DNA of 64,000 bases, from assembly GCF_002161675.1 (NCBI RefSeq), contig NZ_NFIH01000002.1:124001-188000 (forward strand). The letters are read 5' to 3'. The DNA is from Pseudoflavonifractor sp. An44 (lineage in GTDB: Bacteria; Bacillota; Clostridia; Oscillospirales; Oscillospiraceae). The notes under the pieces were generated by a model. That model saw only the letters and a program-made list of their open reading frames with translations, ran no database searches and was not told where the DNA came from. Position numbers and translations under genes: made by a program. Below are positions 1 through 8,381 of the stretch, piece after piece. Position 1 is the first letter of the stretch. Every line of letters begins with the position of its first letter.

Positions 1-727
1 TTCCAGCGTCGATTTTTGAAAGCATGAGCAAAGATTCTTCCAGACGATTTAATCGCTTCAACTGCCATTTGACTTGTTCTGTGTAAGCCACCGGAATCTC
101 TTTTTCCATAAGCTGCAACGATAAAAAGGCTGCTGTGATCGGTGTTTTCAGTTGGTGCGCTATATTAGCAAGGTTCTCTGCAAAATTGTTCTTTGCAGCA
201 ACTGCTGTTTCCCTTGTTTGATAAAGCGTTGTGACAGTTTTGTATATTTCGTCCTGCAAATGAGAATATTCATCTTCCTGTGTTTGTACCAATGTCCCGT
301 GTGAACCGATATTGACTTGCTCCAAATACGCAGTCAAATCAGCAATTCTCTTGTGAATTTTTATGCGGGAGAGTAAGATTTCGGCTGCAAAGGCACAGGC
401 GGTCGCAAGGAAAAATAGAATAGGAAAAAACACTGTATCCGGCGGAAAACCATTGCAAAAATCATCGGCCCGGTATCCGTACTTTTCCAGATAATCGTTC
501 CCTCTGAGCTCTTGTTCGGTCAAGGAATGATAATCTTTCAGGGCCTCTAATAACTGCGGTTCGGCTTCAGGAGAGCTTTTTAATATAATTTCACATAGCG
601 CCGAGGTGTGTTCAAACGCTATCTGCCGATAGGTGTACAAGAAAAAAGTCGAGATAAGTATCATGCCCGCCGCAAGAATAGCAAACGGAAAAAACAAAAG
701 TATTCTTTGCTTCCATTTTTCGCTCAT
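1..727 (-). CDS. Sensor histidine kinase, C-terminus cut by window edge
   Basis: Reading leftwards from an ATG at 725-727, the frame stays open to base 1, so only the N-terminal ~242 residues are present and the ATPase domain lies outside the window. A membrane segment follows the first few residues (about 9-29). A short extracytoplasmic stretch of ~85 residues comes next, then a second membrane segment, a linker, and an H-box reading NIAHQLKTPITAA, the autophosphorylated histidine region of HisKA kinases. The start overlaps the stop of the response regulator gene by 4 bp (ATGA), so the two are translationally coupled. Small-loop kinases of this type often sense envelope stress or antimicrobial peptides in Firmicutes; the actual signal cannot be read from sequence. 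Confidence 0.9.
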   Translation of the reverse strand, partial: MSEKWKQRILLFFPFAILAAGMILISTFFLYTYRQIAFEHTSALCEIILKSSPEAEPQLLEALKDYHSLTEQELRGNDYLEKYGYRADDFCNGFPPDTVFFPILFFLATACAFAAEILLSRIKIHKRIADLTAYLEQVNIGSHGTLVQTQEDEYSHLQDEIYKTVTTLYQTRETAVAAKNNFAENLANIAHQLKTPITAAFLSLQLMEKEIPVAYTEQVKWQLKRLNRLEESLLMLSKIDAG

Positions 728-1395
728 TTTGTGTCCTCCATACGGTAACCAAAACTTCGGATCGTTTTCAGACAGGATGGGTTATTTAGCTTTTCCCGCA
801 GTCTTTTCATTGTGACCGTTAGCGTATTGTCGTTTACATAGTTCCCGCTGCAATCCCAGACTTGCTCTAACAGCTGGTTTCTGGTAATTGTTTTCCCCTT
901 GTTTTCCATCAGAATCAGGAGAATGCGATACTCCGGCTGGCTTACGAAGATTTCTTCCTGCCCATCATAGACAGCCGTTCTTTCTTTATCCAACATCAAG
1001 TCATCGCAGGACAGCTTTGTATTGTCTATGCCTTCGATTCTTCGTAACAGAGCTAAAATGCGGGAATACAAAACAGCAAGATCAAAGGGCTTCACCACAT
1101 AATCATCTGCCCCATTTTGGAATCCGGTAACAATGTCGTGGGAATCGCCACGAACCGTCAAATATATAATAGGGATATATTTCCATCTCTCCCGAATCCA
1201 AAGACACAATTCATTTCCTTGTCCGTCCGGCATATTCCAATCCAGCAAAACGACAGTAGGCAGGTGACCAATTAATGCTTTCCTGACATCGGAAATTCTA
1301 TCAAAAACAGTCACTTTGCAATTCTGCTGTTCCAGATATTCTTTTACAGATTTTCCAATTGTTTCATCATCTTCCGCATAATAAACTTCAATCAT
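724..1395 (-). CDS. OmpR-family response regulator
   Basis: A protein of 223 residues. The receiver domain at 1-120 has the acidic pair E8-D9-D10, phospho-acceptor D52 (VVLLDWNMPDG), the conserved T in YLTVRGD and K in VVKPFD. A winged-helix DNA-binding domain follows from about 130 to 220, with the typical QPEYRIL and RGFGYRME-like ending (RSFGYRME). The ATG at 1395 is chosen because GGGAGGAG sits eight bases upstream; an earlier in-frame ATG at 1443 lacks a site. The gene is paired with the overlapping kinase. Targets are unknown; no transporter gene adjoins it on the visible side. Confidence 0.93.
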   Translation of the reverse strand: MIEVYYAEDDETIGKSVKEYLEQQNCKVTVFDRISDVRKALIGHLPTVVLLDWNMPDGQGNELCLWIRERWKYIPIIYLTVRGDSHDIVTGFQNGADDYVVKPFDLAVLYSRILALLRRIEGIDNTKLSCDDLMLDKERTAVYDGQEEIFVSQPEYRILLILMENKGKTITRNQLLEQVWDCSGNYVNDNTLTVTMKRLREKLNNPSCLKTIRSFGYRMEDTK

Positions 1396-1423
1396 ATTGT
1401 TCTCCTCCCAGTTGCTTCGCACT

Positions 1424-1536
1424 CTTGTAAATAAGCAGAACACTAGCTGTTTTCACGGCTCTGAATATGCGCCCATCGGTGCAGAAATAATTTACCTACA
1501 AAGTTTCTTGTCGTCTATAATCAAAACACTATTCAT
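1424..1536 (-). pseudogene. Decayed remnants: HTH gene copy and a receiver-like N-terminus
   Basis: Translating the minus strand from 1495 to 1424 gives VNYFCTDGRIFRAVKTAS..., a clear degenerate copy of the neighbouring HTH protein segment VNYYCADGRIPGAIKMAT. It has no start of its own. Just upstream, at 1536-1492, a 14-codon frame with an AAGGAAGG site reads MNSVLIIDDKKLCR and stops; this looks like the first strand and acidic pair of a response regulator. The stretch therefore seems to be scar tissue from duplication and deletion next to the two-component genes. The HTH match is solid; the receiver match is short and less certain. Confidence 0.6.
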
Positions 1537-1714
1537 GCTTTAACCTTCCTTGTTTGGTTCTACCGTCTATCGGCTTTTCCGCGTCTTTCGGAATCAGCCA
1601 GATTGTAGCCATCTTGATAGCGCCGGGAATACGGCCATCGGCGCAGTAGTAGTTTACCCTGCGAGGGGTCACGCCCCATTTTTTACTCGCTTCTTTCAAG
1701 GTCATATAGTCCAT
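1529..1714 (-). CDS. Small helix-turn-helix (excisionase/MerR-like) protein
   Basis: A protein of 61 residues. The segment MTLKEASKKWGVTPRRVNYY matches the N-terminal winged-HTH of excisionase and MerR-like proteins, followed by the DGRIPGA turn and the WLIPKDAEKP motif common to this small family. The start at 1714 has GGAGGT five bases upstream. Such proteins are usually DNA-binding accessory factors found with mobile elements or two-component systems in gut Clostridia. It lies just upstream of the response regulator, with a decayed second copy in between. Confidence 0.7.
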   Translation of the reverse strand: MDYMTLKEASKKWGVTPRRVNYYCADGRIPGAIKMATIWLIPKDAEKPIDGRTKQGRLKHE

Positions 1715-1783
1715 AGCGCACCTCCACAAAGTGCATTATAGTTCTGCTGCTCGAATAAAGCAAGGAACAGAAAATATACAAAG

Positions 1784-1987
1784 ATGTATATCGAATTGAA
1801 AATGAAGGGGAAAAGCCCAGTTAATAAACTAATCTGTGAATTAACGATTGTCCCACATCAGATTTTCTTCCTTGAAAAACAGGTTGAGGATTCTGAAGTG
1901 GAAACGATTGTTCGTATGCTACATAACTGTGATGAGCGGTCTATGCAAATCATCAAAGTCACAATAAGAGCCGCAATGGAAAGCTAG
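1784..1987 (+). CDS. Hypothetical protein, 67 aa
   Basis: I do not recognise this family with confidence. The C-terminal half has the pattern of a helical tail seen at the end of short XRE-type regulators: an acidic helix, then CDERSMQIIKVTIRAAM. The N-terminal half shows no HTH, so it could be a truncated regulator. The ATG at 1784 has only a weak upstream GGAAC. The gene is divergent from the HTH gene and separated from the next operon by 144 bases. Base composition is more AT-rich than the operon that follows, in keeping with the mobile-like scraps to its left. Confidence 0.4.
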   Translation: MYIELKMKGKSPVNKLICELTIVPHQIFFLEKQVEDSEVETIVRMLHNCDERSMQIIKVTIRAAMES

Positions 1988-2131
1988 CCGAAAGAATAGT
2001 ATGTACCCAGCCGATTGGCACGGGGTGTGCTTTTTGTCGCTTTACATCCTCATGAAAGTACGGTACAATATATTGTGTATCGTTGTGCATTGGCCATATG
2101 ATTTGAAAATACAAGGTTTGGAGGAAGTGTC

Positions 2132-2923
2132 TTGTTGACCATCAGACAATATGTCCGGGCGGAGAGCCTGGAACAGGCCTACGAATTGAACCAAAAGAAA
2201 GCCAATCTCATCCTGGGCGGTATGCACTGGATGAAAATGACCACCCGCAGTGTGGGCACTGCCATTGACCTGTCCGGCCTGGGGCTGGACACCATTGTGG
2301 AGACAGACCATACGTTTGAGATCGGCTGTATGGTCACCCTGCGCCAACTGGAGCAGCACCCTGCCCTCAATGCCTGGACGAACCATGCTGTGGCCGATGC
2401 CGTCAAGGACATTGTGGGCGTGCAGTTCCGCAACACCGCCACGGTGGGCGGCTCCATCTTTGGCCGCTACGGCTTCTCCGACGTGCTCACCGTGTTCCTG
2501 GCCCTGAACGCCAAGGTGGTGTGCCACCACGCCGGAGAGATTCCCCTGGAGCAGTATGCCCAGATGCCCGCGGACCGGGACATCCTGGTGAAGCTGGTGG
2601 TGGACAAGCAGCCCATGCGGGTGTCCTACCAGGCTATGCGCCATGCCCGCACCGACTTCCCCATCCTCACCTGTGCGGTCTCCTGCGTGGATGGGGTGTG
2701 GCAGGCATCCGTGGGTGCCCGTCCCCACAAGGCGGCTCTGGTGCGAGATCAGGAGGGGCTGCTCTGTGGCGGTGTGGATGAGACCAGCGCCGCCCGATTT
2801 GGAGACTATGTGGCCGGACAACTGAATTTTGGGTCCAACATGCGGGGCAGCGCTGCCTACCGCCGTCAAATCTGCGGCGTGCTGGTGCAGCGGGCCGTGC
2901 TGGCAGCCTGTGAGGTGAAGTGA
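2132..2923 (+). CDS. Molybdenum hydroxylase, FAD-binding subunit (CoxM/XdhB type)
   Basis: A protein of 263 residues that would carry FAD and pass electrons from the iron-sulfur subunit to an acceptor. The family signature RNTATVGGSIFGRYGFSD is at about 107-124, followed by the LALNAKV strand. The N-terminal FAD loop is unusual: LILGGMHWMKM instead of the usual AGGTDL-type motif. A TTG start is used, placed by GGAGGAAG at 2120-2127. It is the first gene of a tightly spaced operon (1-base gap to the next). Related three-subunit enzymes oxidise purines, nicotinate or aldehydes, and the substrate cannot be fixed here. Purine oxidation is a reasonable guess for a gut anaerobe. Confidence 0.88.
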   Translation: MLTIRQYVRAESLEQAYELNQKKANLILGGMHWMKMTTRSVGTAIDLSGLGLDTIVETDHTFEIGCMVTLRQLEQHPALNAWTNHAVADAVKDIVGVQFRNTATVGGSIFGRYGFSDVLTVFLALNAKVVCHHAGEIPLEQYAQMPADRDILVKLVVDKQPMRVSYQAMRHARTDFPILTCAVSCVDGVWQASVGARPHKAALVRDQEGLLCGGVDETSAARFGDYVAGQLNFGSNMRGSAAYRRQICGVLVQRAVLAACEVK

Positions 2924-2924
2924 C

Positions 2925-3398
2925 ATGGAATTGAAATTTGAACTCAACGGCAAGAACATTGCCACTGTGGTGGAGGCGGACAGCCTGCTGCTGGATGTGC
3001 TGCGCTCCCTGGGCTGCGCCAGCGTCAAGCGGGGCTGTGAGAGCTCCAACTGTGGTCTGTGCACCGTCTTTGTAGACGACAAGCCGGTGCTGTCCTGCTC
3101 GGTGCTGGCTGCCCGGGTGTCGGGTCGCAAAGTCACCACTCTGGAGGGACTTCAGGAGGAGGCCGCTGACTTCGGGGCCTTCATCGCCGACCAGGGCGCG
3201 GAGCAGTGCGGATTCTGCAACCCCGGCCTGATGATGAATGCCATTGCCATGTTCCGGGAGAACCCCCACCCCACCGAGGAGGAGATTCTCTCCTACCTCA
3301 GCGGCAACTTGTGCCGCTGCTCCGGCTATGAGGGACAGCTGCGGGGCATTCAGTCCTATCTGGCCTTCAAGGATGCCCAGAAGAAAGGAGGGGTGTGA
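2925..3398 (+). CDS. Molybdenum hydroxylase, [2Fe-2S] subunit (CoxS/XdhC type)
   Basis: A protein of 157 residues with both clusters of the family. The plant-ferredoxin-like cluster is CESSNCGLC (C38, C43, C46) with a fourth cysteine in LSCSV. The C-terminal helical cluster is made by QCGFCNPG and LCRCSGYE. It moves electrons from the molybdenum site to FAD. The length is normal for the family. The gene lies one base after the FAD subunit and three bases before the catalytic subunit; the AAAGGAGG site for the next gene lies inside its 3' end. Confidence 0.95.
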   Translation: MELKFELNGKNIATVVEADSLLLDVLRSLGCASVKRGCESSNCGLCTVFVDDKPVLSCSVLAARVSGRKVTTLEGLQEEAADFGAFIADQGAEQCGFCNPGLMMNAIAMFRENPHPTEEEILSYLSGNLCRCSGYEGQLRGIQSYLAFKDAQKKGGV

Positions 3399-3401
3399 GG
3401 A

Positions 3402-5699
3402 ATGCGCCATGTGAATCAACCCGTTCGTAAAAAGGACGCCATGGCCCTGGTTACCGGCAAACCGGTGTACACCGGGGACCTGCGGGACCCCAACGCCCTG
3501 GTGGTGAAGGTGCTTCACAGCCCCCATGCCAATGCCATGATCGAGAATATCGACACCTCCATCGCCATGAAGGTGCCCGGTATTGAGGCCATTTTCACCT
3601 ATAAAGATGTGCCTCAGAAGCGGTTTACCATGGCTGGACAGACCTATCCTGAGCCCAGCCCCTATGATCGCCTGCTGCTGGACCGCCATGTGCGATTCCA
3701 CGGGGACGCCGTGGCCGTGGTGGCCGGTGAGAATGAAAAGGCTGTGGACAAGGCCTTGAAGCTCATCAAGGTCACCTATCAGGTGCTCCCTGCGGTGCTG
3801 GATTTCCGCACTGCCAAGGATAACCCGGTTCTGGTGCACCCGGAGGACAACTGGGTGGCCCACTGCCCTGTGGGGGCGGACAACCACCGAAACCTGTGTG
3901 CCCACGATGAGATGGGGCACGGGGACATCGAGGCGGTGCTGGCCGACTGTGATGTGGTGCTGGAGCGCACCTACCACACCAAGGCCAACAGCCAGGCCAT
4001 GATGGAGACCTTCCGCACCTACACCTATATGGACACCTATGGGCGGCTGAATGTGCTCAGCTCCACCCAGATCGTCTTCCACGCCCGGCGCATCATCGCT
4101 CACGCCCTGGACATTCCCAAGTCCAAGGTTCGGGTGACCAAGCCCCGCATCGGCGGCGGCTTTGGTGCCAAGCAGAGCTGTGTCACCGAGGTGTTCCCTG
4201 CTCTGGTTACCTGGAAGACCGGAAAGCCCGCCTACCTGGTGTATAGCCGCCAGGAGAGCCAGACTTCCGGAAGCCCCCGCCACGAGATGGAGATTACAGT
4301 GCGCATCGGAGCCATGAAGGATGGTCGCATCCGTGGGTTTGACATGTATACCCTGTCCAACACCGGCGCCTATGGCGAGCACGGCCCCACCACCGTGGGC
4401 CTGTCCGGCCACAAGTCCATCCCGCTTTATAACCGCAACCAGGAGGCCTACCACTTCACCTATGACGTGGTGTACACCAACGTGCAGGCCGCCGGAGCCT
4501 ACCGTGGCTACGGCGCCACCCAGGGCCTGTTTGCCGTGGAGTCCATTGTCAATGAGTTGGCCGCTGAGTTGAAGATGGACCCGGTACAGCTGCGGCTGAT
4601 GAACCTCATTGCAGAGGGACAGGTGCCCCCTGCCTACTACTATGAGCCCTGTAACGCCTGTGCCCTGGACCGCTGCCTGAAGGAAACTGCCCAGCGCATG
4701 GGTTGGGACGAGAAATATCCCTGCCGGGATATGGGCAACGGCAAGGTGCGCAGCGTGGGCGTGGCTCTGGCCATGCAGGGGTCCAGCATTTCCAATGTGG
4801 ACATTGGCGGCGCTACCATCAAGCTCAACGACGACGGCTTCTATGCCCTGACCATTGGTGCCGCTGACATGGGCACCGGATGTGACACCATTCTGGCTCA
4901 GATGGCCGCTGAGGTCATGGAGTGTGACGTGGACAACGTGGTGGTCTACGGTGCCGACACCGATGCCTCCCCCTATGACTCCGGCTCCTATGCCTCCTCC
5001 ACCACCTACCTCACCGGGCGCGCTGTGGAAGAAGCTTGTGAGAAGCTGCGGGAGAGCATCCAGAAGATCGGTGCTGCTCTGATGAAGTGTGACGTGGAGG
5101 ACACGGAGTTTGACGGCAAGACGGTCCGCTGTGTCAGCGACCCGCAGCGCAGTGTCTCCCTGGTGGATGTGGCCACCGCTTCCATGGTCAACAATCAGTT
5201 TGAGACCCAGTTCACTGCCACCACCTCCTCCCCGGTCTCCCCGCCCCCCTATATGGCTGGCATGGTGGAGGTGGAGATCGACAAGGCCACCGGAGCCATT
5301 CAGGTGCTCAACTATGAGGCCACCGTGGACTGCGGCACGGTCATCAACCCCAATCTGGCCCGGGTTCAGACTGAGGGCGGCATCGCCCAGGGCATTGGCA
5401 TGGCCCTGTATGAGGACATCACCTACACCGATAAGGGCGCCATCCGGGAGGACTCCTTCATGCAGTACAAGATTCCCACCCGCCAGGATGTAGGACGCAT
5501 CCATGTGGAGTTTGAGTCCAGCTATGAGCCCACTGGCCCCTTCGGTGCCAAGTCCATCGGCGAGATCGTCATCAATACCCCCTCCCCTGCCATCGCCCAC
5601 GCTGTTTATAATGCCACTGGTGTGTGGCACCGGGAGTTGCCCATCACCCCGGAGAAGATTCTGCTGGGTGAGAAGTACTACGAAACATCTTCTGTGTGA
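3402..5699 (+). CDS. Molybdenum hydroxylase, molybdopterin-binding catalytic subunit
   Basis: A protein of 765 residues of the xanthine dehydrogenase/CoxL superfamily. It has the N-terminal ald_Xan_dh_C-like domain (about 15-130), the molybdopterin loop IGGGFGAKQ (~249-257), the AYRGYGATQG segment, and the C-terminal GPFGAKSIGE motif, whose glutamate is the general base of the family. The active-site loop is of neither the classic CO-dehydrogenase nor the standard xanthine dehydrogenase form. It completes a three-subunit cytoplasmic hydroxylase with the two genes upstream. Substrate is unassigned. A thioredoxin gene follows 75 bases later. Confidence 0.92.
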   Translation: MRHVNQPVRKKDAMALVTGKPVYTGDLRDPNALVVKVLHSPHANAMIENIDTSIAMKVPGIEAIFTYKDVPQKRFTMAGQTYPEPSPYDRLLLDRHVRFHGDAVAVVAGENEKAVDKALKLIKVTYQVLPAVLDFRTAKDNPVLVHPEDNWVAHCPVGADNHRNLCAHDEMGHGDIEAVLADCDVVLERTYHTKANSQAMMETFRTYTYMDTYGRLNVLSSTQIVFHARRIIAHALDIPKSKVRVTKPRIGGGFGAKQSCVTEVFPALVTWKTGKPAYLVYSRQESQTSGSPRHEMEITVRIGAMKDGRIRGFDMYTLSNTGAYGEHGPTTVGLSGHKSIPLYNRNQEAYHFTYDVVYTNVQAAGAYRGYGATQGLFAVESIVNELAAELKMDPVQLRLMNLIAEGQVPPAYYYEPCNACALDRCLKETAQRMGWDEKYPCRDMGNGKVRSVGVALAMQGSSISNVDIGGATIKLNDDGFYALTIGAADMGTGCDTILAQMAAEVMECDVDNVVVYGADTDASPYDSGSYASSTTYLTGRAVEEACEKLRESIQKIGAALMKCDVEDTEFDGKTVRCVSDPQRSVSLVDVATASMVNNQFETQFTATTSSPVSPPPYMAGMVEVEIDKATGAIQVLNYEATVDCGTVINPNLARVQTEGGIAQGIGMALYEDITYTDKGAIREDSFMQYKIPTRQDVGRIHVEFESSYEPTGPFGAKSIGEIVINTPSPAIAHAVYNATGVWHRELPITPEKILLGEKYYETSSV

Positions 5700-5774
5700 G
5701 TTTGTCACAGAAGGGAATCATAAAAGGGTGTATGCTCAGAGTACAAAATTCAACAAGAAAAGGAGACGTTCCTC

Positions 5775-6080
5775 ATGAATACCATTACCATCACCAAGGA
5801 CAATTTTGACGCGGAGGTTCTCCAGGCCTCCCAGCCTGTGCTGCTGGACTTCTGGGCTGAGTGGTGCGGCCCCTGCCGCATGCTGGCCCCTGTGCTGGAC
5901 CAGATCGCCGCTGAGCGCACTGACATCAAGGTGGGCAAGGTCAACGTGGACAACGAGCCTGAGCTGGCCCGTCAGTTCGGCGTGATGAGCATCCCTACCC
6001 TGGTGGTGATGAAGAACGGCGAGGCTGTGGCCCAGTCCGTGGGTGTGCAGCCCAAGGAAGCCATTCTCCGCATGATCTAA
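5775..6080 (+). CDS. trxA: Thioredoxin
   Basis: A protein of 101 residues with the canonical WAEWCGPC active site (C31, C34), the buried acidic residue D25 and the cis-proline motif SIPTL. It is a cytoplasmic dithiol reductant. RBS AAAAGGAG lies ten or so bases upstream of the ATG. It follows the molybdenum hydroxylase operon with a 75-base gap and ends in a strong hairpin terminator, so it may be co-transcribed or have its own promoter; I see no convincing promoter in the gap. Confidence 0.96.
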   Translation: MNTITITKDNFDAEVLQASQPVLLDFWAEWCGPCRMLAPVLDQIAAERTDIKVGKVNVDNEPELARQFGVMSIPTLVVMKNGEAVAQSVGVQPKEAILRMI

Positions 6081-6089
6081 GACCATTTA

Positions 6090-6131
6090 GAAACCCGTAG
6101 CTGTGTTTGTCCAGCTGCGGGTTTCTCTTTT
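6090..6131 (+). terminator. Rho-independent terminator after trxA
   Basis: A 14-base stem (6090-6103 with 6112-6125, one mismatch) with an 8-base loop, followed by TCTTTT. It closes the hydroxylase-thioredoxin unit. Confidence 0.9.
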
Positions 6132-6202
6132 GATTGCTTTTTCTGAGAAAAGCAGGTATACTTTACATCAACTCTCTATGGATTCGAAAGGAGTTCCATG
6201 TT

Positions 6203-7909
6203 ATGAAAGAGCGACGAAAAAAGGGCTTTCCCTGGCCCAAAGGCAAACTGGGAAAAATCCTTCTGAACCTCCTGGTTACAGCGGTGGTGGGTTTCCTCTA
6301 CTTCTATATCACCCTTCCTGCCCTCAATCTACAGGCCACGGAGTTTTACGGATTCCTCTTCCTGCTGTGCCTGGTCTATATGGTCTGCGCCTTGATTACC
6401 TCAGGGTTTCAGGACACCACGGTGGTGACCACCGGGAAAGATAAGGTGCGCCATTATCTTAGCTTCATCAAACAACAGTGTCTGCCCATCGGGATTTTCA
6501 TGCTCTTGCTGGTGGTAGTGGGTGTGGTGGGACAGTTGGTCTCCCTCCCCATTTTCCGGGCCCAGGCTTACCGGGAGCTACTGACGGTCAACAGCGGTGA
6601 ATTTTCCCAGGATATCAGCCAGATTTCCTTTGATGAGATTCCCACCCTGGACCGCACCTCTGCCGAGTACCTGGGGGACCGCCAGATGGGTACCCTCAGC
6701 GACATGGTCAGCCAGTTTGAGTACGGCGGAGATTCCACCCAGATCAACTACCAGGGCCGCCCCGTCCGCGTGGCCCCTGTGGCCTATGCCGATCTGTTCA
6801 AGTGGCTGACCAACCGGGGCGAAGGTCTGCCCGCCTATGTGCTGGTGGACATGGTCACCCAGGAGGCTCAGGTGGTGCGGCTGGAGGAGGGAATGAAATA
6901 CTCCTTCTCCGAGCCTCTAAACCGGAACATCATGCGTCACCTCCGATTCCAGTACCCCACCTTCATGTTCTCCACTCCCCGCTTTGAAATCGATGAGGAC
7001 GGACAGCCCTGGTGGATTGCCCCCCGAGTGGTAAAGACCATCGGCCTGTTTGGCGGCACTGACATTCAGGGTGCTGTCCTCTGTAACGCCATCACCGGAG
7101 AAAGCCAGTATTATGATGAGGTGCCCTCTTGGGTGGATAACCTGTATACCCCTGCCCTCATCATGCAGCAATATGACTACTATGGCACCCTGGTCAACGG
7201 ATTTATCAACTCCATCTTTGGCCAGAAGGATGTGACCGTGACCACAGAGGGGTATAATTATATCGCCATCAACGATGACGTGTATGTGTACACCGGTGTC
7301 ACCTCCGCCAACTCCGACCAGTCCAATCTGGGCTTCCTCCTCTCCAACCAGCGCACCAAGGAGACCATTTTCTACGATGCTCCCGGTGCCACAGAGGCGG
7401 CAGCTCAGGCATCTGCCGAGGGTGTGGTGCAGGACCTGGGCTACACCGCCACCTTCCCCCTGCTGATCAATGTGGCAGGACAACCCACCTACTTCATTCC
7501 CCTCCAGGATAACACCCTGCTGGTGAAGAGCTATGCCATGGTCAACGTGGCCCAGTATCAGCTGGTGGCCACGGGAAGCACAGTAGCCCAGTGTGAACAG
7601 CAGTATATCCGCATGCTCACAGACAAGGGCCTGACGGAGGAGGAGGAAGTGCCTCAGACCACGGCCCAGGGTGTCGTGGCGGAGATTCGCAGCGCTGTAC
7701 TAAACGGCAACACCTACTATTATGTGCGTCTGGAGGAAGAGAACGTGTTCTACTCCCTCTCCGCCGTAGAGAATCCCACTGCCGTCATCCTCAATGTGGG
7801 CGATCAAGTGACCATCGAGCACGAAATGGCGGAGGATACCACTGCCATTCTCCAGGGATATTCCCTGAGCATTGACGCAGCTGCGCCGGCATCAAACCCA
7901 GAATCTTAA
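6203..7909 (+). CDS. Conserved membrane protein with large C-terminal domain, function unknown
   Basis: A protein of 568 residues. After a basic cytoplasmic tail (KERRKKGFPW), three hydrophobic segments lie at about 17-36, 45-65 and 93-115. The remaining ~450 residues form one soluble, mostly beta-rich region with no motif I can name. That region holds many aromatic and acidic residues and ends in an OB-like segment of about 60 residues (GDQVTIEHEM). The soluble part is presumably extracytoplasmic. The ATG at 6203 is preferred over an upstream ATG at 6134 because AAAGGAG lies at 6187-6193. It is monocistronic, between two terminators. Confidence 0.75.
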   Translation: MKERRKKGFPWPKGKLGKILLNLLVTAVVGFLYFYITLPALNLQATEFYGFLFLLCLVYMVCALITSGFQDTTVVTTGKDKVRHYLSFIKQQCLPIGIFMLLLVVVGVVGQLVSLPIFRAQAYRELLTVNSGEFSQDISQISFDEIPTLDRTSAEYLGDRQMGTLSDMVSQFEYGGDSTQINYQGRPVRVAPVAYADLFKWLTNRGEGLPAYVLVDMVTQEAQVVRLEEGMKYSFSEPLNRNIMRHLRFQYPTFMFSTPRFEIDEDGQPWWIAPRVVKTIGLFGGTDIQGAVLCNAITGESQYYDEVPSWVDNLYTPALIMQQYDYYGTLVNGFINSIFGQKDVTVTTEGYNYIAINDDVYVYTGVTSANSDQSNLGFLLSNQRTKETIFYDAPGATEAAAQASAEGVVQDLGYTATFPLLINVAGQPTYFIPLQDNTLLVKSYAMVNVAQYQLVATGSTVAQCEQQYIRMLTDKGLTEEEEVPQTTAQGVVAEIRSAVLNGNTYYYVRLEEENVFYSLSAVENPTAVILNVGDQVTIEHEMAEDTTAILQGYSLSIDAAAPASNPES

Positions 7910-7910
7910 T

Positions 7911-7948
7911 AAAAAGCGCCACCGACGAAATCGTCGGTGGTGCTTTTT
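7911..7948. terminator. Bidirectional terminator
   Basis: A near-perfect stem, 7911-7928 with 7931-7948, flanked by A5 and T5. It serves the membrane protein on the plus strand and the yolD-like gene arriving from the minus strand, whose stop codon overlaps it. Confidence 0.9.
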
Positions 7949-8381
7949 ACAGTTTCAATTGAGAAAACAGGGGGCTTTCCAGATCCACGATGTCGTCCAC
8001 AGGAATGTCTCTGCCCTCCATGGTGCGGAACAGCCGTCGGAAAGTGTCCAGGGCCCGCACATGTCCGGTAAACACTTGGTACGCTCCCCCGGCTTTGCGG
8101 GTGTCCGGCTGAAAATAGGTGACTGTGACCTGTGGGTGTCGGTGCACCTGTTCCAGCAGGAACTGCTGCTTTCGGTCCAATATGAGTTTTTCGTCCTCAC
8201 TGAGCTGGCGTCTGGCCTGGGTAGTACGGGCCGTCTCTCGAATGGCGGCATCGTGGCCGGTGAGCGCAGCAAAGGGGGCAAATTGTGCCGCCCGGTCCTG
8301 CCGGGACATGGGTGGACGCACATGAGTGGTGGGCCGAGGCACAGAAAGGATGTCCTCGTAGGGGTGTCGCTTCTCCCTCAT
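7947..8381 (-). CDS. YolD-like protein
   Basis: A protein of 144 residues with the YolD-like signature MSRQDRAAQFAPFAAL near residues 25-40, then a helical region and a C-terminal strand-rich part containing DTFRRLF and the ending VDLESP. YolD-like proteins are regularly encoded with Y-family polymerases in Firmicutes and are thought to act with them in lesion bypass. The start overlaps the polymerase stop by 4 bp. The pairing and the motif together make the call firm; the biochemical role of the family is still not settled. Confidence 0.85.
   Translation of the reverse strand: MREKRHPYEDILSVPRPTTHVRPPMSRQDRAAQFAPFAALTGHDAAIRETARTTQARRQLSEDEKLILDRKQQFLLEQVHRHPQVTVTYFQPDTRKAGGAYQVFTGHVRALDTFRRLFRTMEGRDIPVDDIVDLESPLFSQLKL

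Noticed and set aside
2042-5708. Long open frames on the minus strand opposite the molybdenum hydroxylase genes (up to ~1,000 codons)
   Set aside because: They arise from the codon bias of the GC-rich plus-strand genes, are rich in His/Gly/Leu low-complexity sequence, lack RBS and show no domains.
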